30,355 nt of DNA, taken from the NCBI GenBank assembly GCA_027575765.1, contig JANBPT010000569.1:1-30355 (forward strand), written 5' to 3'. Positions within the stretch are counted from its first letter, which is position 1. The number at the start of each line of letters is the position of its first letter. Of the stretch, positions 1 to 9,559 are shown piece by piece. The DNA comes from Tieghemiomyces parasiticus. Lineage: Eukaryota > Kickxellomycota > Dimargaritomycetes > Dimargaritales > Dimargaritaceae. Made by a program: the position numbers and the translations under genes. The notes beneath the pieces are model-generated. The model had not been told where the DNA came from, did not search any database, and was given only the letters and a program-made list of their open reading frames with translations.

Positions 1-136
1 TATTACACTGGGGACAGCCGAAACTGGTTCCGGCAGACAAGAGTTTTACCGGGTTAAGTGCATCTTTTACAGGATGCCGTGACGACTTCGCCCTGATCCG
101 TACTTATTTCGCTCGACGAAAATGGTCTCTCGGCGA
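1..136. repeat. Direct repeat copy A: 3' flank of the intact reductase
   Basis: This stretch is identical, base for base by eye, to 2929-3064. It starts at the window edge, so its true left end is unknown. It is the immediate 3' flank of the minus-strand reductase, and identity stops at the first base of the stop codon (position 137 is t here, c in the other copy). Confidence 0.95.
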
Positions 137-1325
137 TTATGAGTTGGCCGGCACTGTTTGGTCACGCTCCAATCCCTTCTCCGTCGGTGACGCTCTAAGT
201 CGCAGAATCGCGTAAACGGATTCTAAATGCGGTGCTGGTACACCGACCTTACGTGCCGCGTCCAGCGGATTCCTGAGAATTACCTCGTGTTCCATCGGTC
301 GGCCGTTCAAGTGGTCTTGGAGCATAGACGGTTTGTACGGTACAAGCCCCTTCGTACTCTCCACAATCATTTCGGGTGAATCGGATCCGGGAAACGTTGG
401 TAGCGGACGGCCGGTAACGGTTTCTCCAATTCGCCAGATTTCCCTGGCCACGTTGACGATCAACTCCCGGCTGTGGGGGTCAGCTAGAAGCATGCCGGTA
501 TCTTTATCACCGCAGACCACAGCCACTGGATTGAAAGAGGCGTTCCAAACCAGTTTAAGCCATCGATAGCCTTGAATGTTGTCGGTGAGGTCAGTCGGGA
601 TATTACCGCCTACCAGGTTGGCGGCGAATTCTTTGGCGATTTTCTGGTCACGTGCGAAGCGCTCTATAGCCCGGGTTTTAGCGGGCCCCTCGGCCATACC
701 TTGGGTCGGCGAGTTGGCGCCAATAATGAAATGAAGGTACCCGTCATTGACAACTTCGCCGGGACTAATTTGCTCGGACATAACGTAGATGACAGCCGGG
801 AAGACAGGGTTGCCGGGGAATGCCTCGATGAGGTTATCCTCGGTATTAACGCCGTTCTGCATAGTGACGATGCTTGTGTGCTCACTAACCAGTGGGGCCA
901 CTACGTCGGCCGAGTTGATTCGGGAAGGAAAGGCTTTGGTGCACAATATCACAAAGTCGTAGCTTCGGCTCTGCTGCGCCGCATCTTCCACGCTAGGGGC
1001 CACGTAGTCCGGATGGAAGGTGTGATCGCCAAAGATGGTAGAACGGATCTTAAACCCTTTCTGACGCACGACTTCGTAGTTGGAGCGACAAACTGTCGTG
1101 ACGTGGTGCCGGCCAGAGGCTTGGAGGCGGGAGGCTAATATGGTACCGACAGCTCCGGTACCGACTGTAAAGAGCGGCAGATGATAAATCGAAGGGCGGG
1201 GCTGGTTAAGCAGCTATTGGTGATAGGCACTCCTTGCGGAGCGCAGGGGTAGGTTAATTTCAATATATCAGACTGTAGATTCTCCACTTACCAATTACAG
1301 AGTTGAAAATACTCTGGCTTGACAT
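137..1325 (-). CDS. 2-dehydropantoate 2-reductase (ketopantoate reductase, ApbA/PanE family), two exons
   Basis: Family role: NADPH-dependent reduction of 2-dehydropantoate to pantoate in pantothenate/CoA synthesis; some fungal paralogues act on other substrates. I read exon 1 as 1292-1325 (ATG at 1325) and exon 2 as 137-1164. The intron 1165-1291 starts GTAAGT, ends TTTACAG, and has a CTTAAC branch-like motif about 30 nt before the acceptor. Splicing rebuilds the Rossmann start: MSSQSIFNSVIVGTGAVG, with GxGAxG at residues 13-18. Total 353 residues. Further family marks are the WLKLVWNASFNP motif (catalytic Lys about 215, Asn about 219 and 223) and Glu about 303 in GRPME, matching the family's C-terminal catalytic Glu. 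Length is usual for the family. It is intact, unlike its tandem copy at 3065-4086. The exact substrate is inferred from family membership. Confidence 0.88.
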
Positions 1326-2928
1326 GGCGGCGGGATACTACGCAGCGCTGCTGGGGTGATGAAAGATCTAGCACAGAGCTCTGGTGGCTCTGTAAATCTG
1401 CGGAGTTTGCTAGGCAAACTGGGAAACTAGATGGTACAGTACTTGACGTGAGTTAAAGGAAGGTAGCGACTTGAGTTGGAAGGATGGAAGAAAGGCTTCG
1501 GAGATTCCGCGGTTAATTACCGATCGGGTGGAGTGGAATAAGAGAGTTTCAAACTGAATCCGGGAGGTGGTCGTGGTCTGTTAGCTATATATAGTCATTT
1601 GGCTTGCGAGGTGGGAGTGGCCTGAGCCAGGTTGTCAAGGGACCTGGTCGTCTCCTACTGCCGTTGGAGATGATGCCATGACGGTTCGATACTGTGACCG
1701 TCGACCTCGCCTAGCAGCACAGCATAGTGCGAACTTACAGCATGCAAGGGGGTATACACAAGTGGTAGTCCCGAAAACCGGCCAATCACTGGCACTGTTT
1801 AATGGCCTGCACGATGAGGTATATAAGTAAACTCGGTATATGGGTAAGAGGGGACAGGCTGGCTAGTCGGTCTCATATGGCCAAATGGGGACGGTAAGAA
1901 AAAAAAAGTGAAAAGAACACCCGCGCCCATCAAGGGGGGCGCAGGCGTGAGGGGCGGAGAGCCCCCAAAGAAGAAATAAGTAAGTTTCGGGAACGGGGCT
2001 GCCTTCTAAGCTGGCCGGCCCTATATTATACAATGCTGTTGGGACAATTAAGGCGGAGTACGTCATAAAGATGGGGGGGGCGCCACTGCAGTATTAGTCA
2101 CTATTAAATCCATCCCTTTTGTACTAAATGGTATATTGCTCGTATCAATGCAAAGGTAAGCTCTTGGTGCCAGAATGACCGCTGTTCAAGCTCCCAGACC
2201 GGCTTTACCATCATATTTAACCTTATCCATCACGCCGTCTTACATCTCACCAAGAGAGTCACCCCACCCCAAGCCACTCCATTGTCTTGGGATCTACCGC
2301 CAGGAGGTTCTGGGTTGTATACACTCTCAAGTATTATTGTGACTGGCCATGGCGAATGAATTGGTCAGCTCCAGTTGGAAGCTTTATAGTACGTTTCCCA
2401 ATGGAAGGGTCAGCTAATTAGGGACCTAGCAATCAGGCTTGCTCAATCTTCAGCAGCTCACAGAATCACCCCCCCCCTTCCCCGAAATTGGCCCTGGTTG
2501 CATTATTCGATACCGCCTGCACCCCCCGACTCCATGCCCAGCCCCCCATTCGCCTATCCGCAGGCAATTAACGTAGAATGACCGTGGCGGACTAAGGATA
2601 CACCAGTGTGCATGCCGGGGTGTCGCTGGGAAACTAAGCGACCGGCGCCTACAAAAGCCTCCTCTCAAGACTGATTCAGGTTACCGGTAAGCACTTCCGG
2701 GGCCCCTGACCATTGCCTTGCCAAGGAGTTGGGTTCAACGGCCCGCTTCTCCGATATACCTAGGTCCTTCCTCCCCTCCCACTCTCTTCACCCCTGCCTG
2801 CCTTCTAAAATCAACAGTCGCTGAGGCATAAAGTGGCTGAAAGGTCCTGTATCGACGACAGTGTATAAAAGCACAACATTCGTTAAGTTGGCAGGGCCGC
2901 GTTGGTTATTCAATTTCCGAACATTCTT
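1326..2928. other. Intergenic stretch between the two reductase copies
   Basis: No convincing coding frame on either strand. It holds the upstream region of the intact minus-strand reductase. TATATATA at 1586-1593 lies about 260 bp upstream of that ATG and is a possible but weak TATA element. A second ATATATAAG-like patch is near 1815. Otherwise I see only short homopolymer runs, such as A-rich 1897-1907, a G run near 2071 and a C run near 2470. Confidence 0.6.
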
Positions 2929-3064
2929 TATTACACTGGGGACAGCCGAAACTGGTTCCGGCAGACAAGAGTTTTACCGGGTTAAGTGCATCTTTTACAG
3001 GATGCCGTGACGACTTCGCCCTGATCCGTACTTATTTCGCTCGACGAAAATGGTCTCTCGGCGA
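2929..3064. repeat. Direct repeat copy B: 3' flank of the broken reductase
   Basis: Identical to 1-136 (offset 2928). The adjoining coding regions are clearly diverged, so this non-coding flank is more alike than the genes. The left end of the visible match is only set by the window edge of copy A. Confidence 0.95.
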
Positions 3065-4086
3065 CTATGAGTTGGCCGGCATTGTTTGGTTACGCTCCAA
3101 TCCCTTTTCCGTCGGTGACGCCTTAAGTCGCAGAATCTCGTAAACGGACTCTGAATGCAGTGCCGGCACACTGAACCGATGAGCTAGGTCCAGTGGAGTT
3201 TTGACGATAGTCTCAAGTTCCATCGGCAGGCCGTCGAAGTAATCTTGCACCATGGACGGTTTGTACGCGACACGCTTGGAAGTGCGCTCGATGACGACCT
3301 CGGGCGACTCGAACTCCTGCAAAAGCGGTGGCGGTCGTCTTGTCACCGTCTCCCCAATCTTCCACACTTCGCGTAGCAAGTCCAGAACGAGTTGCCGGCC
3401 ATACGGGTCGGCTAGAATTTCACCGGCTTCTCAGCCGCCGCCGACCACGGCGACCGGATTGAATGCAACGTTCCACGCCGCCTTTAGCCAGCGATACCCT
3501 TGGATGTTGTCGGTGAGGTCGATGGGCACCTTGCTCAGTCTCAGGTCCATGACCAGGGCCTGTGCCACGAGCTGGTCCCGACGGAACCGCTCGCTGGCGG
3601 CGGTACGCGCTTCCCCCACTGGCATATCCTGGGCAGGTGGGTTCGCACCAATGATAAACCGGATGAAGCCACTGTTGACGATCTCGCCCGGACTGACCTA
3701 CACGGACATGAGGAAAAGGGCGGCCGCGAATACCGGGTTATTAGGGAACAATCGGAGGAGGCCGTCCTCAATACCGATCCCGTTCTGAGCGGCCACGATA
3801 CCGGTTCGTTCGCTGACCAGCGGGGCCACTACGTTGGCCGAGTTGACTAGGGAAGGGAAGGCCTTGGTACACAGGAAAACATAGTCATATGCCCGGTCTT
3901 GCTGCGTCGCATCCTCCACGCCGCGCACCACACAGTCTGGGTGAAAGGTATGGTCACCAAAGATTGTGGAACGGATCTTGAAACCATTATGGTGTACGGC
4001 TTCATAATTGGAGCGACAAACCGTCGCGACATGGTGCCGGCCGGAGGTCCGAAGGCCAGAATGAAACCAGCCTTCCCAGCACTAAC
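3065..4086 (-). pseudogene. Degenerate tandem copy of the ketopantoate reductase
   Basis: The conceptual product aligns along its length with the intact copy, with conserved blocks such as TDNIQGYRWLKAAWN, CTKAFPS and a nearly identical C-terminus ending PANS. Lesions seen: TAG at 3698-3700 where the intact copy has CAA; TGA at 3431-3433 where the intact copy has AAA; and about 7 bases missing near 4042-4055, shifting frame between the Rossmann loop and the next strand. The nucleotide-binding motif is also degraded: the equivalent of GTGAVG reads SAGKAG. An AG at the position of the intron acceptor survives (TTGAG), but I could not find a first exon with a fitting donor. The frames between lesions are otherwise open, so inactivation looks fairly recent. 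A stop-readthrough gene is far less likely given three independent lesions. Confidence 0.85.
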
Positions 4087-4189
4087 TCAACGGAAAAACG
4101 ATGAACTCGGTAAGGGGAGAATTAGACGGGATTGTCATGGATAACATTCGTTCACCTTAAATTGAACGGCCATAAGAGTAACTGACCGG

Positions 4190-4252
4190 AGCTCGCGGCC
4201 ATCAACCTACCTATAATCTAATTAGGTATAGGTAGTAAATTGTTCGCGAGCT
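4190..4252. repeat. 63-bp imperfect palindrome upstream of the broken reductase
   Basis: Two 26-base arms (4190-4215 and 4227-4252) are inverted around an 11-base centre. The outer 8 bases (AGCTCGCG / CGCGAGCT) and inner 9 bases (CTACCTATA / TATAGGTAG) pair perfectly; the 9 bases between pair poorly. It lies about 100 bp beyond the 5' end of the recognisable pseudogene. It could form a cruciform or a dyad protein site, or be a remnant of a small element; no terminal duplication is visible. Confidence 0.7.
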
Positions 4253-6744
4253 GACCAGCGTTATGCTTGATCTGAGTAGAGCAGCTGGAAAAGGATATGG
4301 GAAGACTGGATCGAAGTGAAGAGACAGTCGCAATGAAGACCGCATGCGGCTCCTGAGAGGGAAGAGCACCGTGGGCTGCAGCTAAAACGAGTAGAAGCGG
4401 GTAGAGTGAAGCGTGACAAGAGTTACCGTCGATTAATCATAAAAGACACTGTTTATACCCAAGACAAGTAAAACATATAATTCTTGAGTAAGGTATTGGG
4501 GATATTCCAGTTTAATTAAAAAGGCCCGCAAGCTTTTTGAAGCTATCAGATGGTGAGGTTGAGAAGAATCAACCGAGTTTCAACTTCCTTCGAAATGAGC
4601 GGAAGGTCTCTTCATCGTCACTCCCCCTCCCATGCAACCACCAGGTCCGGTGAAAAATTAGTCTGTCCTTTTTTGTTTCCTAAAGGGCGCCTGAGTGCAG
4701 CAGAAACTTTTAGCATTGATTTGAGCCGTGTAACTCGCGAGAGGCCCGCTTTGGTGACTAGGGTCGTGGTGGTACCTCTCCCCTCTCTATCCCCACTACG
4801 CTCTCCCTGGTCCTTCGTATGTGATCCTCCGTGTAAGTCCTACTTACAGGTAAGGGGGGAAATATCAAGTTAAGATATTTGGGCCCACACTGCTGTGTCG
4901 TCTACTGGACTCACCCGACAATCGTGTCCCCTGATAGATTAATAGACACGTCTTTATCATTTCTTGACCCCTTCTTTAAAGATTCGATTTATGGTAGCTA
5001 GATCTATCTCTCGTTACAACCGGTGGTACGTAGTTACCTAACAAGGGAAGTGAGGTGCAGGGGCGAGTATTTCGGTACTGATAGAGAGGGGGCTCCGAAA
5101 TGATAAAGCCATCTTTCGAATAACCCCCGATAAAACTTGCTCGACCCTATCCTTGTTAAGAGGTATATTGACTGGCAGCTGGCAAACCTCTACGGTCTCT
5201 GAATGAGACCAAGGCCCAAAGTACGCATGCGTTTGGCCAGTACTTGTCTCCTTGAAAGCCGTTCGTTTTCGGGTAAGGATGTGGTTGGCTTCTTATTGAT
5301 TACAGGCATGTACAGCCAGTTTGTTGGCACAGCGCATTTCTCTTCTCTGCGGATTGAAACTGACCAGGGCAACAGTCATTGGTAAGTTAAATGGCGGATT
5401 TAAGTCGGTCTCTCCTACGAAAAACGCTGGAAGTGTCAAACGTGTACAGGACGTGACTGGTTGCAGGAGAGTAACAACTTAGATTACAAATGGGCCCTTC
5501 TGGACTATCGTGAATCCGCCTATATCCCAGTACCGGTCTACTGCGCGACCAATCGCTATCCTTGAAAACGGGGGTTCATCATCAAACCAGTGAATGCTTC
5601 GTCTAGTTTAACTAATACAATGTTAGTACGGGTTACCAGTGCTTAACACCATAGATAACTATCACTGAATACCAGCGCACTGAATAGCCTGGGACCTGTA
5701 ATTCGTCATCAGATCTGTAAGCCAGCGTCGCCACCATAATACGGGGCCCTTGTGTAGGTAGTCGCCAGCCCATACTTCAGACCCGACGAATGGTGCTGGT
5801 GTCAACTAGCAACTATGGCCCTTTAGATATCCCCATTTCCCTCCACTTTGGATTTGGCAATCCTTAGGTTTTTCCCAGCTCTCGCGCCCCCATCGAATGG
5901 TGAGAGGCGACCCAAGGCCCCGTTGTTCCTGCTCTAGAGCCACTGCGCTTCGATACTGCCGTGGTTGCTCCGTAGTCGGCTTGTCGAATCAGTGGTAATC
6001 AGGGGCAGGGAATTCAGAGCCTTTTTCAGGGGGGGGAGGTTTCGCTGGTCCTCCCATCGATCCTGGCTCAACAACAACTGTTTCGTAAGGGTCGCTCCGG
6101 ACTGCCCACCTGAGGGCCCAGCCACCAACGGACTCTGCCGTTCCAGTCCGCCGATTATCTACTGAACAACCAGCATGGCACTAATTTGCTGTTAGATTGG
6201 TAGGAAAGTGCAGTGCGGAATTTAATGGTACGCCAGATGATGGCTACTAGAATCTCCCTCCCCCCTGGTCGGTGGTGGGGATAACGGTGGGCGGTGCGGG
6301 ACCCCATTCCTATTTCCAATCCACTCTCCAAGCTCCGAATGGACTTGCGACCGAGTGGACCGATGGGCTACGACGGCCAGAGGAAGTAATGACTGCCGAC
6401 TAGGTGGACTAAATGAGGGGCATTGGAGTGGTAGTCAACAGTGACCCTGCGCCCGATTCTCTTCCTAAGTACGCCCTCTCTCCACCTTAACGTTTTTACA
6501 ACATGGAGGGGGGGTGGTTATCATTCCTTAGGCCGCGGTTTTCCGGGTAAGTGTGCGGGCACAAGTGCACCTCACGCGACACCTAAACTTTCTTCTATCA
6601 CGTTGGTGCGCACACAGACCAGGGGCAAGGGTCCAGTTCAATCAGCTACAGAGTGTCTGAGCGCACCAGTTCCTTTCTTCGTAGACGATCGTCAACTGCC
6701 ATTATGGGGCACCCAAAAGAGTTGGAATGGCGCTAGTTGTAGAT
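4253..6744. other. Gene-free stretch
   Basis: Several short open frames exist, the longest about 100 codons (4550-4873 and 6441-6758, plus strand). Their conceptual products have no recognisable motif, biased composition and no splice pattern that lengthens them, so I do not call genes. No tRNA-like B box, transposon terminal repeat or tandem array was seen. Confidence 0.55.
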
Positions 6745-6754
6745 TATATAAATA
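6745..6754 (+). promoter_or_regulatory. Possible TATA element for the secreted acidic protein gene
   Basis: TATATAAATA lies about 250 bp upstream of the ATG at 7003 and is followed by a pyrimidine-rich stretch (about 6775-6990), an arrangement often seen in fungal promoters. The distance implies a rather long 5' leader. This rests on motif appearance alone. Confidence 0.35.
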
Positions 6755-7002
6755 TTAAATTTCCTATCTAAGGACCAGTTCTATCATCCAACCCAATATC
6801 CCCTTGCGCTTTTTAATGACCTCTTTCCCCTCAGCCTTGCCGCTTTTACAAGTTGGCCTTTTTTACGACCCCTTTCTCTACTTCCCTTAGCCTATTGGCC
6901 ATAGTTGGTTATTGCCAACGAATTCACACTGCTCACCTGTAACTCCATCTGCTTCTCAAGTAATCGCCTCTCCTCACACGTTACTGGCACGGCTCTTCCA
7001 TA

Positions 7003-8034
7003 ATGAAGGTCCGTTTCTCAGTCCTTCTGGCTGTCCTGGCCCTCACAGCCGTCTGTGCTCAGCCCGTCCACCGCCGCTCCCCAGCTAGTGGCGGTCAAGG
7101 CGCTGGTAACCCCAATTCCGAGAGTGGGGACCGCCGTGTTAATTTGCTCAACGATGAGAATTCCAACATTGATAGCGCCGACACGTCGAGTGGGCTCTTC
7201 ATTAATCCCTCTGACGCTCCGGACCAGCAGCCCCAGGAGCCCGCCGACGATACTCCGGGGGAGGTCCATGAGATCATGGCCCAGGATGTCGATTTCACGG
7301 ACGTTCCCGCCGACGCTGACGAAAATAGCGCCAGCGCCAGCCCCGCCCCCGCCACTTCGGCAGAAGGGTCCGATGCCCCAACAACGTCAGAGCAGCCGTC
7401 TGACTCTAGTCTTACGGAAATGGAACCCACTGCTGAGATGGATTCCCAGAATCCCGCTTCCCAAGGGGTAGCGCCCGAGCAGGACGCCGGCGCCAACCAT
7501 GGTGACGACGACGGCCATTCTATCCAGCTTATGGTTGTCCCTGACTCCTCGGACCACCCTGCCGAAGCTCCGGTAGAGGAGTCCGTTGACCAATCCAACC
7601 GCAACCAAGACTTAATCGATCTGAATCCCCCGGTGAAGCCAGGCCTCGGTGACCAAAACGGTAGCGACGGCAAACCCCAGTTGATTGAAGTGTCGGAGAC
7701 TTCGGACACTAATTCCGATAGCAGCTCCACTTTTACTACCCCCGAGGAGGCGGATACAACTGCTATATTTGCCGCTGAACCTGCTCCCTCCCCGTCACCT
7801 GAGGTTAAGTGGGACGAAAGCAGTGTTTCCAATTTCGATTCGATGCTGGATTCATTTGACACCAAGGTGGATGACGTTTCCGATGCCACTATTCACCGGC
7901 GCCCTGACAAGGGGAGAAATGGTGGTAATCAGGGCGGGCAGCAGCACAACCAACGTCGTCAGTTCTCTAGTGATGTTCCCACTCCGTTCCCTAGCGGCGC
8001 CCAGAGCACCAGCCAAAGCGGGGATAACTTTTAG
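7003..8034 (+). CDS. Secreted acidic Ser/Asp/Glu/Pro-rich protein of unknown function
   Basis: 343 residues in one exon. Residues 1-19 form a clear signal peptide (MKVRF, a hydrophobic core, then VCA before QPVHRRS). A dibasic HRR at 23-25 could be a Kex2-type processing site. The mature part has no evident cysteine and no membrane segment. It is dominated by Asp, Glu, Ser, Pro, Ala and Thr (about 45-290), then turns basic and Gly/Gln/Asn-rich (GRNGGNQGGQQHNQRRQ). An NGS sequon lies near residue 218. There is no GPI-type hydrophobic tail. I recognise no family; it looks intrinsically disordered. The reverse strand is also long and open here, but only the plus frame has a signal peptide and a plausible upstream region. 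It is convergent with the HIT gene. Secretion is well supported; any role (cell-wall coating, mineral or cation binding, effector) would be guesswork. Confidence 0.75.
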   Translation: MKVRFSVLLAVLALTAVCAQPVHRRSPASGGQGAGNPNSESGDRRVNLLNDENSNIDSADTSSGLFINPSDAPDQQPQEPADDTPGEVHEIMAQDVDFTDVPADADENSASASPAPATSAEGSDAPTTSEQPSDSSLTEMEPTAEMDSQNPASQGVAPEQDAGANHGDDDGHSIQLMVVPDSSDHPAEAPVEESVDQSNRNQDLIDLNPPVKPGLGDQNGSDGKPQLIEVSETSDTNSDSSSTFTTPEEADTTAIFAAEPAPSPSPEVKWDESSVSNFDSMLDSFDTKVDDVSDATIHRRPDKGRNGGNQGGQQHNQRRQFSSDVPTPFPSGAQSTSQSGDNF

Positions 8035-8356
8035 TGCGTCATGTCTAGCAGCCAGGAAAACGGCATCACTTGCCAATCTTGAAGGCGAAAGACTTGTCGC
8101 TTCGTCCAGTTCTCTGTATAAGTTGATGGTTAACATCCCCTTGTATATACCATACGTTGTTGATGGTAACGTCATCCGTATAATAAACGACCTCTCAATC
8201 TTTAGTGTGATGAGCGTGGTGCATTCAGGTGTTTCCATTTATTAGTAATTCGCGCCATGACCCTGTTGGTCAAAGCGGTGCGGCTGTGGCAGTCGAAGGC
8301 TGGGTGTAATCGCGATGAGTGCCAGATGGAATTCAGGTGGTCTCCTTGTACCGTAA
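8035..8356. other. Convergent 3' intergenic region
   Basis: This separates the stop codons of the plus-strand secreted protein gene and the minus-strand HIT gene. No gene or strong secondary structure is seen; it should hold both polyadenylation regions. Confidence 0.5.
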
Positions 8357-8909
8357 TTAGAGCTTGTTAATGATGCTCTCCTGGACGGCCTTTAGGTCGT
8401 CCTTATCGGTGGCCTTGACCGGCCAACCGATACCCAAGCCTTCACGCTCGTTGGGCTTAGGGATCACGTGGAAATGAACGTGAGGCACCTCCTGGTGGGC
8501 CAGGCGGCCGTTGTTCTGCAGGATGTTGTAGTTTTCGGAGCCTAGGGCGGTGGCGATCTTCTTGGCCACGGGCAGCAGGTCAGCCAGGTATTCATCCGGG
8601 ACCTCGTGCAGCTTCTCGGCGTGGAATTTGGGGATCACTAGCGCATGGCCCGTGGACAGCGGTCCGATGTCCAGGAAGGCGAAACTAGGCAGGGTAAGTA
8701 TGGGAGACGTATGAGGAGGGGAGGATGAGGGGGTAAGTAAGTGAGTCCAAGAGGGAACAGCCCAGGCCGGCGGGACCGTCTATCGAAAAACCCCACTCGC
8801 AGGCTGGTAGGCGAATGGACATCGCGATTTACCTTAACTCCGTTTCCAGGAGCTTGGCGGAAGGGATCGCGCCCTTGACGATCTTGCAGAAGAGGCAGCT
8901 GCTGGCCAT
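8357..8909 (-). CDS. HNT1: HIT-family nucleotide phosphoramidase (HINT1/HNT1-like), two exons
   Basis: Family role: hydrolysis of AMP-lysine and other adenosine 5'-phosphoramidates. I read exon 1 as 8833-8909 (ATG at 8909) and exon 2 as 8357-8684. The intron 8685-8832 begins GTAAAT and ends CCTAG. The join restores the family sequence LETELSFAFLDIGPLSTGHA and gives 134 residues, close to HINT1 length. Landmarks: N-terminal CLFC (5-8), as in zinc-type HINT proteins; STGHALVIPK with His39; and the histidine triad HVHFHVIP with His94, His96 and His98, where the middle His is the nucleophile in this family. An open frame extends upstream of the chosen ATG, but the usual HINT N-terminus begins at MASSC. 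The symbol is by homology with yeast HNT1. Confidence 0.92.
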
Positions 8910-9559
8910 GGCGACAAGGGGGGTATCAAAAGGGATAGAGAGGGTGAGGGTATAAAGGATAAATAAATGAAGTGCAAGGGTGAGAAGTAAATGCGTTGGA
9001 GAGCGGAGTAACAAGTGACTGTCAAGGAAGAAAGGTGCTGGAAGCGGGCTTATGGTGTGGAGTTGTCCTAGCGGAGCCTTGGGTTAATCACGGTGGCCTG
9101 GATCAGTGCCATGATTGATAGGGGCCGTACCAACACGTGGGTCTCGCTGGCACGGGGTGGTTAGGCGTCGGCAGCATTCTCTTCTCCCACCCGAGCCATC
9201 GTGAGCTCTCAAACCTGGCCCGCTCGGCGCATGGCTAGCGTGTCGTTGCGCATAAACGTGCAGACCTGGGATCACCGTCTCCGTTTCGTCGTCACTGGAT
9301 AGCATGCGGTTCAATGCGGGAGGAGAGTGGCGATGGCGCACCGGTGTCGTCGATACTTGACGGTTACCAGCGATTCCAATCATGGGGGGGGGGGGGACAG
9401 GGGGTGAGTAGTGTAGAGTGGATTTATGTAATACGTGCACGAATAAGGCAGGTTTAAGCGAGATGGGCTTTAGACCGCGCCGGTATTGCGGGCCGGGGGC
9501 AGCAGAACAGATGGTGAGCACAACCGGATAGAAAGCCGAAGGCACCCGTCGGCCCCGTT
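8910..9559. other. Intergenic region with a 13-G homopolymer
   Basis: This lies between the HIT gene promoter side and the tetraspanin 3' end. A minus-strand open frame of 153 codons (9084-9545) crosses it but has no recognisable motif, and the frame is partly built on a homopolymer of 13 G at 9384-9396. I do not call it a gene. Confidence 0.5.

Noticed and set aside
3065..4086. Reading the right-hand reductase copy as a functional gene using introns or stop readthrough
   Set aside because: The stops fall inside conserved blocks where the intact copy aligns without gaps, and a separate frameshift and a degraded nucleotide-binding loop are also present.
4550..4873. 107-codon plus-strand open frame as a possible gene
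   Set aside because: No recognisable motif, no signal peptide, no splice extension, and composition unlike the real genes nearby.
6441..6758. 105-codon plus-strand open frame upstream of the secreted protein
   Set aside because: No motif; it ends at the TATA-like promoter patch, and its composition resembles translated spacer.
7095..7889. 264-codon open frame on the minus strand inside the secreted protein gene
   Set aside because: Low-complexity Ser/Gly/Ala product opposite a plus-strand frame that has a good signal peptide; it reflects codon bias of the acidic repeats.
9084..9545. 153-codon minus-strand frame between the HIT and tetraspanin genes
   Set aside because: Part of the frame is a proline run from the C homopolymer, and the rest resembles no family.
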